A stretch of DNA of 42,119 bases from Actinobacteria bacterium UBA7422 (GTDB lineage Bacteria; Actinomycetota; Actinomycetes; S36-B12). Location of the stretch: positions 8,217-50,335 of the forward strand of contig DKME01000129.1 of the NCBI GenBank assembly GCA_002469525.1, given 5' to 3'. The translations under genes were made by a program, and so were the position numbers. This document shows, piece by piece, positions 15,669 through 24,015 of the stretch (positions are counted from its first letter, which is position 1; each line of letters opens with the position of its first letter). Under the pieces are notes generated by a model. That model did not search any database, had not been told where the DNA came from, and was given only the letters and a program-made list of their open reading frames with translations.

Positions 15669-17875
15669 ACCAATCGCCACTAACCCAGCAGAATCAAGAC
15701 CACGAAAGCTCTGCTCGTGCGCGCAAAAAAAATCAGAGCGATCAAGCCGCAGCAACAATGGGTCGTCTGTTAAATCCAGCATTGCCCCTCCCTTCGGCCA
15801 TGCTGGGTGGCGGACGAGTTGGCGAGATTGTTGCGATTTTGGCTCGAGAGATGAATTTTACGCAAAACCCTGTGCAGGTTGATTCGTCTTTGAGCGATCT
15901 TGATCAAGTGGATCGAGCATTGGCGGCGTCAGGTGTTCGAACCCGCAGGGTCACCCTGTCTCAAGATTGGATAGAACTGACAACAATGAACATGGTGGTC
16001 CACACTTCAGGTGGGTTGACTTCAGGTGGATTGGCCGTCGTCGTTCCAGGTTCGCTGCGTAGGCCTCGAATAATTGAGGTTAATGCTGACCCTCGAGATG
16101 TCGATTCAGAGCTGGCCCGGGAAATTTCATTCACTGCCTTGGAAGTGATCCAACCCTTAAAACCCGGAACTCCTCGAAACTGGGATTTGATCAAATTGTC
16201 CGTTTCTGGGATGCGCGGCGATTTGACCTACGCCATTCTGGCTTCCGTAGCCGTCGGGCTCATAAGTCTGGCAATTCCCATTGCCACAAGCCTAATTTTT
16301 TCGAACGTTGTCCCCGAAGGAGACACCGCGCGACTTGGAATAGTTTTCGTCGTCCTCCTCCTCCTCGCCAGCGCCTCCGCGTTTTTCGTGTACCTGCGGA
16401 CTTACCAACTCATTCGCATCTATGACGGAATCGACATGAACATGTTTGGTTCGATCCTAGATCGCATATTGAGACTACCCATGAGTGGGCTGCGAGATTG
16501 GTCGAGTGCGCGCATTGCGTCCAAGGTGAGTTTAAGTGTGCAATTGCAATCAGCAATCGCGCAGGCAATCGGTGTGGGTCTATTCGCTGCACTCCTTGTT
16601 GTACTTAACGGAGTACTCATGCTCGTCTTGATCCCAAGCCTCGGTGCTATCGCGATTTTGCTCGGTGGCGCATTGCTGGGGGCCACCTGGTACCTAATTT
16701 CTCGTGAGAAACAACAAGTGCATGCGGAGCGAATCGCCAGCGACAACTTGGAAGAAGTCACACTGGATTTAGTGCGAGGCTGGGTGCCTATTCGGCTCTC
16801 TGACGGGGAAACCTCGGGCTTTGGTCGTTGGGTGTCAAGTTTTGCCCAGCATAGAAGTGCATATGACGCGCGTTGGCGCTACGAGATGCGCACTGACATT
16901 CTGCGCATCGCCTTTATCGCGATCATGTCCCTCGCATTTGTGTGGACGGCGTACCTGCTGCCGCTTGGAACGATTTCTTCCGCGAGCTTCCTCGCCTTTC
17001 TGTCCGCGTTCACGCAATTTTCATTTGGGATCGCAGGCGTCACGGTTACGATCAGGGCATTCACTCACGCCCTCGTTGATACCGAAAGGGTAAAAGAAAT
17101 TCTGTCGATTCCAGTTGAAGATTCAACGGCCAGGGAATCTCCTGGGATGCTTACTGGCGCCATTGAATTGCGGGGGGTTTCATTTCGTTATGCCGACGAT
17201 TTTCCAAAAGTGTTGAACGATGTTAATTTCACCGTCGGGCCCGGAGATTTTATTGCGATCGTAGGTAGCTCTGGTTCTGGCAAATCCACGTTGCTTCGGC
17301 TGATGCTGGGCTTTGAAGCGGCAACACAAGGTTTAGTGGCCTATGACGACACTGATCTTTCCATGATGGATCTAAACGCTGTGCGACGCCAATTCGGGGT
17401 GGTTTTGCAGTCAAGTTTACTTCTTCCGGGAACGATCCGAGAAAATATCTCTGTCACAACGGGAAGTGTCAGCGACGCTCAACTTTGGCAAGTACTCGAA
17501 CAGGTTGATCTGTACTCATTCGTTGAGGGGCTCCCACTCGGGTTAGACACCGTGATTGACGAAGGCGCGCACGTGCTTTCTGGTGGACAGCGTCAGCGCA
17601 TGCTCCTTGCACGAGCATTGGCTCACGCACCTGCTGTTCTTTTCCTTGACGAGGCAACGAGTGCTCTAGACAACATCAGCCAGAAGGCAGTCTCCGACCG
17701 AATTGAAAATCTGGGAATAACACGAATCGTGATCGCTCACAGGCTCTCTACAATTGAGGCTGCTGACAAGATCATCGTTCTGGATAAAGGTTCGGTTGTT
17801 CAGACCGGTACCTATTCCGAATTAGTGAATCAGCCGGGATTTTTTTCCCAGCTCGTGGCTAGACAGGAGCTGTAA
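15665..17875 (+). CDS. NHLM-type ABC transporter second subunit (export set B)
   Basis: This 736-residue half-transporter has a charged N-terminus, a soluble domain of about 180 residues without C39 peptidase residues, and membrane segments from about residue 190. The ATPase is complete: Walker A GSSGSGKS (534-541), signature LSGGQRQR and Walker B VLFLDE. Its ATG overlaps the preceding stop (ATGA at 15665-15668), and its own TAA shares a base with the next ATG (TAATG at 17873-17877). It likely pairs with the inactive-C39 subunit as a heterodimer; this is inference from operon order and the NHLM two-subunit pattern. It is shorter than the set A counterpart (946 residues) because its N-terminal domain is smaller. 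Confidence 0.87.
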   Translation: MNQSPLTQQNQDHESSARARKKNQSDQAAATMGRLLNPALPLPSAMLGGGRVGEIVAILAREMNFTQNPVQVDSSLSDLDQVDRALAASGVRTRRVTLSQDWIELTTMNMVVHTSGGLTSGGLAVVVPGSLRRPRIIEVNADPRDVDSELAREISFTALEVIQPLKPGTPRNWDLIKLSVSGMRGDLTYAILASVAVGLISLAIPIATSLIFSNVVPEGDTARLGIVFVVLLLLASASAFFVYLRTYQLIRIYDGIDMNMFGSILDRILRLPMSGLRDWSSARIASKVSLSVQLQSAIAQAIGVGLFAALLVVLNGVLMLVLIPSLGAIAILLGGALLGATWYLISREKQQVHAERIASDNLEEVTLDLVRGWVPIRLSDGETSGFGRWVSSFAQHRSAYDARWRYEMRTDILRIAFIAIMSLAFVWTAYLLPLGTISSASFLAFLSAFTQFSFGIAGVTVTIRAFTHALVDTERVKEILSIPVEDSTARESPGMLTGAIELRGVSFRYADDFPKVLNDVNFTVGPGDFIAIVGSSGSGKSTLLRLMLGFEAATQGLVAYDDTDLSMMDLNAVRRQFGVVLQSSLLLPGTIRENISVTTGSVSDAQLWQVLEQVDLYSFVEGLPLGLDTVIDEGAHVLSGGQRQRMLLARALAHAPAVLFLDEATSALDNISQKAVSDRIENLGITRIVIAHRLSTIEAADKIIVLDKGSVVQTGTYSELVNQPGFFSQLVARQEL

Positions 17876-18771
17876 TGCGCTCAACCAAGTGGATCTCCAA
17901 GATAGCCATTGGTCTTTTTTTGGGCACCCTCACACTAAGCGGCTGCAGCAGCACAGATCCGTCCACGGTCAGCGAGGGCTCGAATAGTGGGTCGATTGAT
18001 AGCACGGCAATAGATGAGACACGTCCCTCGCGCCCGCTTACGGTTGCCTATTGGAATGCTGCTCCAGGAGCGTATCTCAATAGTGAAGGCGAATTGGTGG
18101 GCTGGGAAATCGAGTTAATCCAACGGGTATCCCGTGAGCTCGAGACCGAAGTTGAGTTCATCCAGATGGATTTCGCAGACATCTTGCCAGCGGTGATTTC
18201 AGGGGAAGTAGATCTTGGGGTCGGTAGTATTTTTTCCACTCCTGAGCGACAAGTGTATGTCGATTTTGTCAATTATGGACAAGGCGGGGTCTCGTGGGCC
18301 ACCCTGACCGATCGCGTGGAAAGTCCGTTTGACCCATGCGGGTGGAGGGTCGCCGGTGAAATAGACACGACGAATGTAAATGTTTCACTTCCGAATGCCT
18401 CAATTGATTGCAGGGCTGCTGGGAAGGAACCCATCACGATTGTGCCGGTCCAAGATTTGCCTGTTGCGGTGAATTTGTTGCAAAGAGAAGAGATAGACGC
18501 CTTTATCGGAGACAGTCCGACCGTTACGTACATTATTCAAGAGTCAGGTGGGCGAATTGCCCAAACAGGGGTCACGCAAGAGGTTCAGTCCTATGGAATC
18601 GCTGTCAATAAAGACGATCGAGAGTTATCAGAGTCTTTCGTTGACGCACTGACAAGTTGGTCAGCGAGCGGGGACTACAACCGCCTGTTAGGCAAGTGGG
18701 CTGTATCCGATAGTGAGGTTAGTTTTTTCACGATTAATCAATTGAATCCAAATGATGCAGAATCACAATAA
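17875..18771 (+). CDS. Family 3 extracellular solute-binding lipoprotein
   Basis: This 298-residue protein has a lipoprotein signal: positive N-terminus, hydrophobic stretch and lipobox LSGC with Cys24 as the lipidation site. The mature part starts like amino-acid-binding proteins (PLTVAYWNAAPGAYLNSEGELVGWEIELI) and carries the family step FADILPAVISGEVDLGVGSIFSTPERQVYVDF. It contains two extra Cys (DPCGW and SIDCRA) that could pair. No importer permease or ATPase of its own is nearby. It overlaps the exporter gene before it by one base and the receptor gene after it by 20 bases. A sensing role, passing ligand state to the neighbouring Cache/HAMP protein, is plausible but inferred; the ligand is unknown. 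Confidence 0.85.
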   Translation: MRSTKWISKIAIGLFLGTLTLSGCSSTDPSTVSEGSNSGSIDSTAIDETRPSRPLTVAYWNAAPGAYLNSEGELVGWEIELIQRVSRELETEVEFIQMDFADILPAVISGEVDLGVGSIFSTPERQVYVDFVNYGQGGVSWATLTDRVESPFDPCGWRVAGEIDTTNVNVSLPNASIDCRAAGKEPITIVPVQDLPVAVNLLQREEIDAFIGDSPTVTYIIQESGGRIAQTGVTQEVQSYGIAVNKDDRELSESFVDALTSWSASGDYNRLLGKWAVSDSEVSFFTINQLNPNDAESQ

Positions 18772-20176
18772 GAAGACCTCGCGTTGGTCGACGCTGACAT
18801 ACCGATTAGCGCTGTTGATCGCCGCATTGCTGGGAATTTCCGCAATCTTAACCACGACATTTGCAGTGAAGACTGTTCAGGATTCCCTCTATGAAGAAGT
18901 AACGCAATCCATGCTCAATGTCCATAATTCTGTTGCTACCACGGTGGCACTCGAGTATGAGGCCGTACAGGCTTACCGTGAAGCAACGCTGCAAAGTCGC
19001 AGGGCTTCACTTGAAAGCATTTCGGCACCCATTGTGTCCTCATTGGATCAACTCGTGCTCCTTGCTGACCGCGGCGAATTGACTCAGGAGCAAGCGCAGT
19101 CATCAGGACTTGATCTCGTTCGTGATGTGAGATTCGGTAACGATGACTACTTTTTTGTGTACAACCGAGATCTGGTAGCAATTGGTCATCCAGATCCTCA
19201 ATTTCAGGGACAGTTTCTCGGAGACATGCAAGATCCAAATGGTCAATTTGTAGTGCGCGACTTGGCCGAAATTGCATTTGATCAAGGTTCAGGTTTCTAT
19301 AGTTACGAATGGGTAAGGCTTGGCCAGGGTGAACCTTCTCCGAAAATTGCCTATGTCTTTCACTACAAACCATGGGACTGGATGATTGGCACCGGTGTTT
19401 ACGTTGATGACATAGATCAGGCAGCCTCGGATCGACTTGAGGTTGTCAAAAGCCAATTGGGCGAATCACTGTACGACATTCGTTTTTCTGAAGGCAGCGT
19501 ATTTTTCGTTCTTGATAGCAGTGGTGAGATTGTGGTGGCACCGAGTGATCAATTTGGTGGCAGTCCAATTGAGAGTACAGATGAAGTACAGAGAATCGGC
19601 ACTTCCATCATCGCTTCCGCACCCACAACTGCTGGAGTGGTGAGTGAGCAGGTGGTGTCGGCTACGTTGCGTGACGGTGTCGCCGAGGAGTGGGTCACCA
19701 ATGTATCTGCTTTTCCCAACCTCGGCTGGTACCTCCTCTCCGCAGTGCCCGCTTCCGAATTGAGCAAAACGGGCCAGAGGATTGCAATAGAGCAAGCGAT
19801 TATGGGTGTAGTGGTCTTGATCCTAGGAATTGGTGCCGGACTGCTACTGAGTCGACGTATTATCCGTCCGGTGCAGAGTGTGACGAATGCGGCTCGGGAA
19901 CTCTCCGAGGATCGATTTGATCCAGATACTCTCAATCAAGCTGCCGAACGAAAAGACGAGGTCGGTGAATTGGCTCGTGTTTTCCAGCGGATGGGTAAGG
20001 AGCTGATCGAGCGAGAACGCAAGTTACGTGAGCAAGTGGCAAAGCTCAAAGTACAAATTGACCGCAGCAAACTAGCCGAAGACATTGAAGAGATTACTGA
20101 GACCGATTACTTCAAACGAATCAAAGCGCAAGCTGATGAGATGCGAAAGAACAAACCGAGCAAGGAAACAGAATGA
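18752..20176 (+). CDS. Double-Cache/HAMP membrane receptor without an output domain
   Basis: This 474-residue protein has membrane segment 1 at about 17-39 and an extracellular sensor (40-345). The sensor has an sCache_2-like unit, RFGNDDYFFVYNRDLVAIGHPDP (split here as RFGNDDYFFVYNRD at 127-140 then LVAIGHPDP) and KPWDWMIGTGVYVDDID, and a second Cache-like unit (FFVLDSSGEIVVAP, FPNLGWYLLSAVP). Membrane segment 2 is about 345-367, followed by a HAMP (368-420) and a charged coiled coil (about 415-440). It ends with an EDIEEITETDYFKRI motif (443-457). There is no methyl-accepting, kinase, GGDEF or cyclase domain, so signal must leave through a partner. The gene begins inside the end of the binding-protein gene, which suggests coupled expression and a joint sensing unit. 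Confidence 0.85.
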   Translation: MMQNHNKKTSRWSTLTYRLALLIAALLGISAILTTTFAVKTVQDSLYEEVTQSMLNVHNSVATTVALEYEAVQAYREATLQSRRASLESISAPIVSSLDQLVLLADRGELTQEQAQSSGLDLVRDVRFGNDDYFFVYNRDLVAIGHPDPQFQGQFLGDMQDPNGQFVVRDLAEIAFDQGSGFYSYEWVRLGQGEPSPKIAYVFHYKPWDWMIGTGVYVDDIDQAASDRLEVVKSQLGESLYDIRFSEGSVFFVLDSSGEIVVAPSDQFGGSPIESTDEVQRIGTSIIASAPTTAGVVSEQVVSATLRDGVAEEWVTNVSAFPNLGWYLLSAVPASELSKTGQRIAIEQAIMGVVVLILGIGAGLLLSRRIIRPVQSVTNAARELSEDRFDPDTLNQAAERKDEVGELARVFQRMGKELIERERKLREQVAKLKVQIDRSKLAEDIEEITETDYFKRIKAQADEMRKNKPSKETE

Positions 20177-20183
20177 GGTTCAT

Positions 20184-20939
20184 GTGAAAAGCACCAAGGC
20201 AACTGTCAAGATTATTGCAGCATTTGTGGGTCTTGCGTTTGTCGCCACAATTTCAGTTGGTCCTGTGTCGGTCCAAGCAGACACTTCACGGGCGGGCGCT
20301 CCTTTTGTGCAGCAAATTGGCACCTATGACTATCTCGCAGGGCCGAACTATCAAGGCTTACTCCCTATTAAGGAAATCTCAGAATCTGCCGATATTGGTT
20401 TAGGAACATTTAATAACCTCGATGGCGAAATGGTCGTACTTGATGGAACCGTCTACCGGGTGGGAACCGATGGGGTACCAAAGAAAGTTTCGACCAAGCG
20501 GCTTACCCCCTTTATGCAGGTCGTGGACTTTGATCCCAAGGCATCTATGCGAGTGGCCCCAAACACAGCATGCAGTGCCTTGCCGGAGATTGTTGACACG
20601 CTCGTTAAGTCAACCCAAGGAATTGTGTCGGTCAAGCTCAGCGGGGTCTTCTACGACCTCGAACTGCGAAGTGTTCCGGCCCAGCTAGTTCCATTCCCTT
20701 CCCTCATGGACGCGGTCGGTAGCCAAGTGAAATTCCCGCTGGGAAGAATTAACGCCACGCTCGTTGGTTTCCGGCAAGGGCCCGATGCGAAAGGGCTAGG
20801 TGCACCAGGGCTGCACCTGCACGGTCTTTCCAAGTCGAAAGCTTCTGGCGGCCACGTGCTTTCCTGTGTCACCGGTCCTCGAGTCCTCCTGGAAGTCCAA
20901 CAAACTAGCGGTGCCTCGGTCCACATGCCCCACGATTAA
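20184..20939 (+). CDS. Secreted alpha-acetolactate decarboxylase-like protein
   Basis: This 251-residue protein starts from GTG 20184, chosen for the TGAGGT ribosome site five bases upstream and because a signal peptide follows at once (KSTKATVKIIAAFVGLAFVA, cleavage likely near VQA-DT, residue 32). The mature part matches acetolactate decarboxylase: GTFNNLDGEMVVLDG (74-88), LRSVPAQLVPFPSL (161-174) and the zinc-ligand block GLHLHGLSKSKASGGHVL with His211, His213 and His224. Glu82 and Arg162 also sit at expected places. The known enzyme turns 2-acetolactate into acetoin. Some bacterial homologues are exported. Its place at the end of the RiPP island's + strand run, after the receptor, is unusual, so substrate and role here are open. 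Confidence 0.87.
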   Translation: MKSTKATVKIIAAFVGLAFVATISVGPVSVQADTSRAGAPFVQQIGTYDYLAGPNYQGLLPIKEISESADIGLGTFNNLDGEMVVLDGTVYRVGTDGVPKKVSTKRLTPFMQVVDFDPKASMRVAPNTACSALPEIVDTLVKSTQGIVSVKLSGVFYDLELRSVPAQLVPFPSLMDAVGSQVKFPLGRINATLVGFRQGPDAKGLGAPGLHLHGLSKSKASGGHVLSCVTGPRVLLEVQQTSGASVHMPHD

Positions 20940-21002
20940 AAGCAGTTTTAAAAACAGTTTCTGCCGCGAGGGCCCTCGGTGCTTCACCACATGGCGCCCA
21001 GA

Positions 21003-21584
21003 CTATTGATCACGTTGATAGGCACTTCCATGGTCGTTGATCAAAATGTGCGGGGTCACACCAAGTGCAATGATGGGCGCGGTCCCATTAAGGAAGGGCA
21101 GATCCATGATTACTGCGAAACTGATTACATGAGCTCCGGTAGATTGAACCAATTCAATTGCTGCCGCTGCTGTACCGCCGGTCGCAAGAACGTCGTCTAC
21201 GATCACAACTCGATCAGCCCGAGTGAGCGAGTCTCGGTGTAATTCCAGAGCAGCACTGCCGTACTCCAATTGGTATTCTCGGCGGTGCACGGATCTGGGA
21301 AGTTTGCCTTCTTTGCGAAGTGAGATAAAGCCGCACCCAAGCTCGTATGCCAGAGCCGCACCCAGCGGGAATCCGCGGGCCTCGACTCCGACAATCATGG
21401 TCGGAGATTCTTGGCGAACGGCGTGCGCCCATGCGTTAACCGCGATGCGCAAGGTCGCGGGATTTGCAAGGATTCCTGACAGATCTTTGAAGGAAATTCC
21501 AGGAGTGGGAAAGTCTTGAACAACGACAACTTCACTCCACAGGGCGGCGAGGTCGGGCGTGGTGGATCCATGTGAATTTGTCAT
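21003..21584 (-). CDS. apt: Adenine phosphoribosyltransferase
   Basis: This 193-residue purine-salvage enzyme converts adenine and PRPP to AMP. The PRPP-binding loop VVIVDDVLATGGTA is intact, and the N-terminal FPTPGISFKDLSGIL and central VGVEARGFPLGAALAYELG segments are typical of Apt. A GGTGAGG ribosome site lies nine bases before the ATG. A TAGACT box on the minus strand some 20 bases before that site may be its -10. It stands alone, convergent with the decarboxylase gene, and marks the return to housekeeping genes after the RiPP island. Confidence 0.95.
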   Translation of the reverse strand: MTNSHGSTTPDLAALWSEVVVVQDFPTPGISFKDLSGILANPATLRIAVNAWAHAVRQESPTMIVGVEARGFPLGAALAYELGCGFISLRKEGKLPRSVHRREYQLEYGSAALELHRDSLTRADRVVIVDDVLATGGTAAAAIELVQSTGAHVISFAVIMDLPFLNGTAPIIALGVTPHILINDHGSAYQRDQ

Positions 21585-21626
21585 GTTTGTTGCCTCACCA
21601 AGACAAGTCTAATGGCATGCTTTGGA

Positions 21627-21688
21627 GTGGAACCCGGCGGAGATTGTGGTGCACACCCCCCCGTTGCATCTGCTTCGTCGGGTTTCAC
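21627..21688. promoter_or_regulatory. Imperfect inverted repeat upstream of xylB
   Basis: GTGGAACCCGGCG (21627-21639) and CGTCGGGTTTCAC (21676-21688) are inverted copies, 11 of 13 positions matching, separated by 36 bases. They lie in the gap between divergent apt and the xylulokinase gene. They may be paired operator half-sites or a long-loop hairpin; no binding protein is evident in the window. Confidence 0.3.
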
Positions 21689-21694
21689 TCTTAT

Positions 21695-21733
21695 GGCCTG
21701 ACCCCTAGGCCTGACCCATAGGCTGGACCCATG
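21695..21733 (+). repeat. Three tandem 13-bp repeats ending in the xylB start codon
   Basis: GGCCTGACCCCTA (21695-21707), GGCCTGACCCATA (21708-21720) and GGCTGGACCCATG (21721-21733) lie head to tail. The last unit ends with the ATG of the xylulokinase gene. The junction of units 2 and 3 creates a TAGGCT box (21719-21724), six bases before the ATG, that fits a leaderless -10 element. A related GGCTGACCCCCTA occurs just before the next gene's start. Confidence 0.6.
21719..21724 (+). promoter_or_regulatory. Leaderless -10 box for xylB
   Basis: TAGGCT fits the actinobacterial TANNNT -10 and is followed by exactly six bases (GGACCC) before ATG 21731. No ribosome site is present, so transcription would begin at or next to the A of the start codon. 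Confidence 0.5.
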
Positions 21734-23137
21734 TCAGAAAAACAGTCGCTGGTCGCGGGAATTGATTCCTCAACGCAGTCGGTCAAAGTTGTCGTTCGTG
21801 ACGCCTACACCGGTGCGTTGGTGCGTGAAGCACGGGCACCTCACCCGGAGGGCACTGAAGTTGATCCACGCGCATGGTGGAGTGCGCTCGAGTCAATCCT
21901 TCCCCAGGCACTTGATGGTGTCTCGGCGATAAGTGTTGCAGGTCAGCAGCACGGCATGGTGGCCATGGATTCACAAAAAGAAGTTGTCCGTGACGCGATG
22001 TTGTGGAATGACACTCGGTCTGCTCAAGCGGCTGAAAACTTAGTGCAGGAACTTGGTGGCCCTTCCGCGTGGTCGACCGCTGTTGGGAGCGTGCCTGTTG
22101 CTGCATTTACAGTTTCAAAGTTGAAGTGGATGGCTCAACACGAGCCGGAGAATGCCAAGCGCACCGATAGTGTGTTGTTGCCGCATGACTACTTGACCTG
22201 GCTGTTGGCGGGAAAACCGACAGATCCAACGACTGACCGGGGCGATGCCAGCGGAACTGGCTACTGGTCACCGATCTCGGGTGAATACCGAACTGACCTC
22301 GTTGAACTTGCAATTGGGCACACGCTTTCCCTGCCCAGGGTCGCAGGGCCAAGTGAAATTGTCGGAACCGCGATAGGGATTGGACGGCCAGACATTGTGA
22401 TCGGGCCAGGAACCGGAGACAACATGGGAGCGGCCCTTGCCTTGGGTGTTCAGCCTGGTGACGTTGTCGTGTCACTGGGTACTTCAGGAACGGCATTCGC
22501 CGGGTCAAGTACCCCGACGCAGGATTCCACCGGGTTTGTAGCTGGCTTTGCAGACGCAACGGGACACTTCCTGCCATTGGTGTGCACCCTCAACGCTGCT
22601 CGGATTCTCACCGCCACAGCGGCAATGCTCAATGTCGATTTTAACGAGTTCGCGCGTCTCGCGCTGACGGCAGCGCCAGGTTCTGGCGGGTTGAGTTTCA
22701 TTCCTTACCTTGACGGTGAACGAACACCGAATCTGCCTGACGCTCAAGGCTCCCTGCACGGCATGACGAGAACAAATATGACCCCCGGGAATCTTGCGCG
22801 AAGTGCGATTGAAGGAATGTTCGGCGGATTGGCAGACGCTGTGGACGCTTTGACTCGTGCCGGTGCCCCGGTTAATCGGGTGATGTTGATTGGTGGGGCA
22901 GCCGCGAATCCCGCTGTCGGGGAAGTAGCAGCAACCATGTTTAGCGCACCGGTTGAGGTGCCACCCGCTGGTGAATATGTAGCCGATGGCGCGGCCAGAC
23001 AAGCAGCGTGGGTTCTCACCGGTGAGTTGCCGAACTGGACGGACAGCGGTTCTGGGAGCACACGATATTTCGAGCCCGATTACCACGGCGAGATTCGCGC
23101 GAACTTTCGCGGTGCGTGGGAGCGTATGTACGGCTGA
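21731..23137 (+). CDS. xylB: Xylulokinase (FGGY carbohydrate kinase)
   Basis: This 468-residue sugar kinase phosphorylates D-xylulose to xylulose 5-phosphate for the pentose phosphate pathway. Marks are the phosphate-1 loop AGIDSSTQSVKVVV, the substrate region SVAGQQHGMVAMD and MLWNDTRSAQAAE, PHDYLTWLLAG, GDASGTGYW and the C-terminal ATP-binding LIGGAAANPAVGEV. Length and motifs fit XylB better than glycerol or gluconate kinases, though the exact sugar cannot be proven. No isomerase is adjacent; the nearby Gfo/Idh and SDR enzymes could serve sugar or polyol use. The start is fixed by the leaderless box. Confidence 0.88.
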   Translation: MSEKQSLVAGIDSSTQSVKVVVRDAYTGALVREARAPHPEGTEVDPRAWWSALESILPQALDGVSAISVAGQQHGMVAMDSQKEVVRDAMLWNDTRSAQAAENLVQELGGPSAWSTAVGSVPVAAFTVSKLKWMAQHEPENAKRTDSVLLPHDYLTWLLAGKPTDPTTDRGDASGTGYWSPISGEYRTDLVELAIGHTLSLPRVAGPSEIVGTAIGIGRPDIVIGPGTGDNMGAALALGVQPGDVVVSLGTSGTAFAGSSTPTQDSTGFVAGFADATGHFLPLVCTLNAARILTATAAMLNVDFNEFARLALTAAPGSGGLSFIPYLDGERTPNLPDAQGSLHGMTRTNMTPGNLARSAIEGMFGGLADAVDALTRAGAPVNRVMLIGGAAANPAVGEVAATMFSAPVEVPPAGEYVADGAARQAAWVLTGELPNWTDSGSGSTRYFEPDYHGEIRANFRGAWERMYG

Positions 23138-23142
23138 CCCCC

Positions 23143-23148
23143 TAAGTT
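23143..23148 (+). promoter_or_regulatory. Leaderless -10 box for the TauE/SafE gene
   Basis: TAAGTT is followed by six bases (TGCCCC) and ATG 23155. It lies right after the xylB stop, giving the permease its own promoter in addition to read-through. Confidence 0.45.
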
Positions 23149-23154
23149 TGCCCC

Positions 23155-24015
23155 ATGGACTTCCTCACCGTGGCGCTCTTCGGATTTGTGGGAGCGGCCG
23201 CCCAGTTCGTTGACGGACTGCTTGGCATGGGGTTTGGAATTACTTCTGCTTCCCTGCTCACAATTCTTGGCTATAGCGCGGTGGCAGCCTCGGCAGGGAC
23301 TCACGCCGCAAAGGTAGGAACAACCCTGGTTTCTGGGGTGAGCCACTGGCGTGAAGGCAATGTGGACTGGCGCGTGTTGATCACGGTGGGCCTTCCTGGT
23401 GCAATCGGTTCGTTTGTCGGTGCGGTGGTCCTTGTCAATATCGCACTAGATGGCGCACGGATCTGGATGGCCGCGATCCTGTTCCTTTTAGGACTCACAA
23501 TTATTGCTCGCTTCGGTTACGGTAAATCGCTCTTTCCTGCCATGAAACTTCGCACCAGAAACTTATGGCCCATTGGTCTTTTTGGTGGTTTTGTCGATGC
23601 AACAGGTGGCGGAGGTTGGGGCCCGGTTGCGACACCTTCATTGATGACCGTCACAAAACACAAACCGCACCGGATTGTGGGAACGGTGAGCGCGGCTGAA
23701 TTCCTAGTGGCGGCTTCGGCATCTCTTGGTTTTCTATTCGGTGCGGGGGAGTCGGGAATCCCGTGGCTTGCGGTATTGGGTCTGGTGATCGGTGGCGTGA
23801 TCACAGCTCCCATTGCGGCGAAACTTGCCAAGAAAGCACCCACCGCGCCACTGGGTGTTGCTGTAGGTGGCATGGTGTTGATAGCGAACACGGCAGTGAT
23901 TGCCTCGGTGCTTGGCGTTCCGGGTGTTATCGCAGCGTCAATGGCCGCGGTGGAACTCCTTATCACCATTTTGATTGTGATTCGGGTGGTTAAGCGGGCT
24001 GCTGCACCAACGTGA
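23155..24015 (+). CDS. TauE/SafE-family anion permease
   Basis: This 286-residue, largely hydrophobic protein has about eight membrane segments. The first repeat is GFVGAAAQFVDGLLGMGFGITSASLLTILG, seen as AAAQFVDGLLGMGFG near residue 12. The second repeat carries GGFVDATGGGGWGPVATPSLM, with DATGGGGWGPV as the mirrored family signature. Members export or import sulfite, sulfoacetate and related organic anions. It lies beside xylB rather than in the sulfur operon 5 kb away, so the substrate is uncertain. Its 3' end overlaps the convergent oxidoreductase gene by 26 bases. Confidence 0.87.
   Translation: MDFLTVALFGFVGAAAQFVDGLLGMGFGITSASLLTILGYSAVAASAGTHAAKVGTTLVSGVSHWREGNVDWRVLITVGLPGAIGSFVGAVVLVNIALDGARIWMAAILFLLGLTIIARFGYGKSLFPAMKLRTRNLWPIGLFGGFVDATGGGGWGPVATPSLMTVTKHKPHRIVGTVSAAEFLVAASASLGFLFGAGESGIPWLAVLGLVIGGVITAPIAAKLAKKAPTAPLGVAVGGMVLIANTAVIASVLGVPGVIAASMAAVELLITILIVIRVVKRAAAPT

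Noticed and set aside
20967..20978. Palindrome CGAGGGCCCTCG as a terminator between the decarboxylase and apt genes
   Set aside because: It has no loop space and no T-run on either side; it may be chance.
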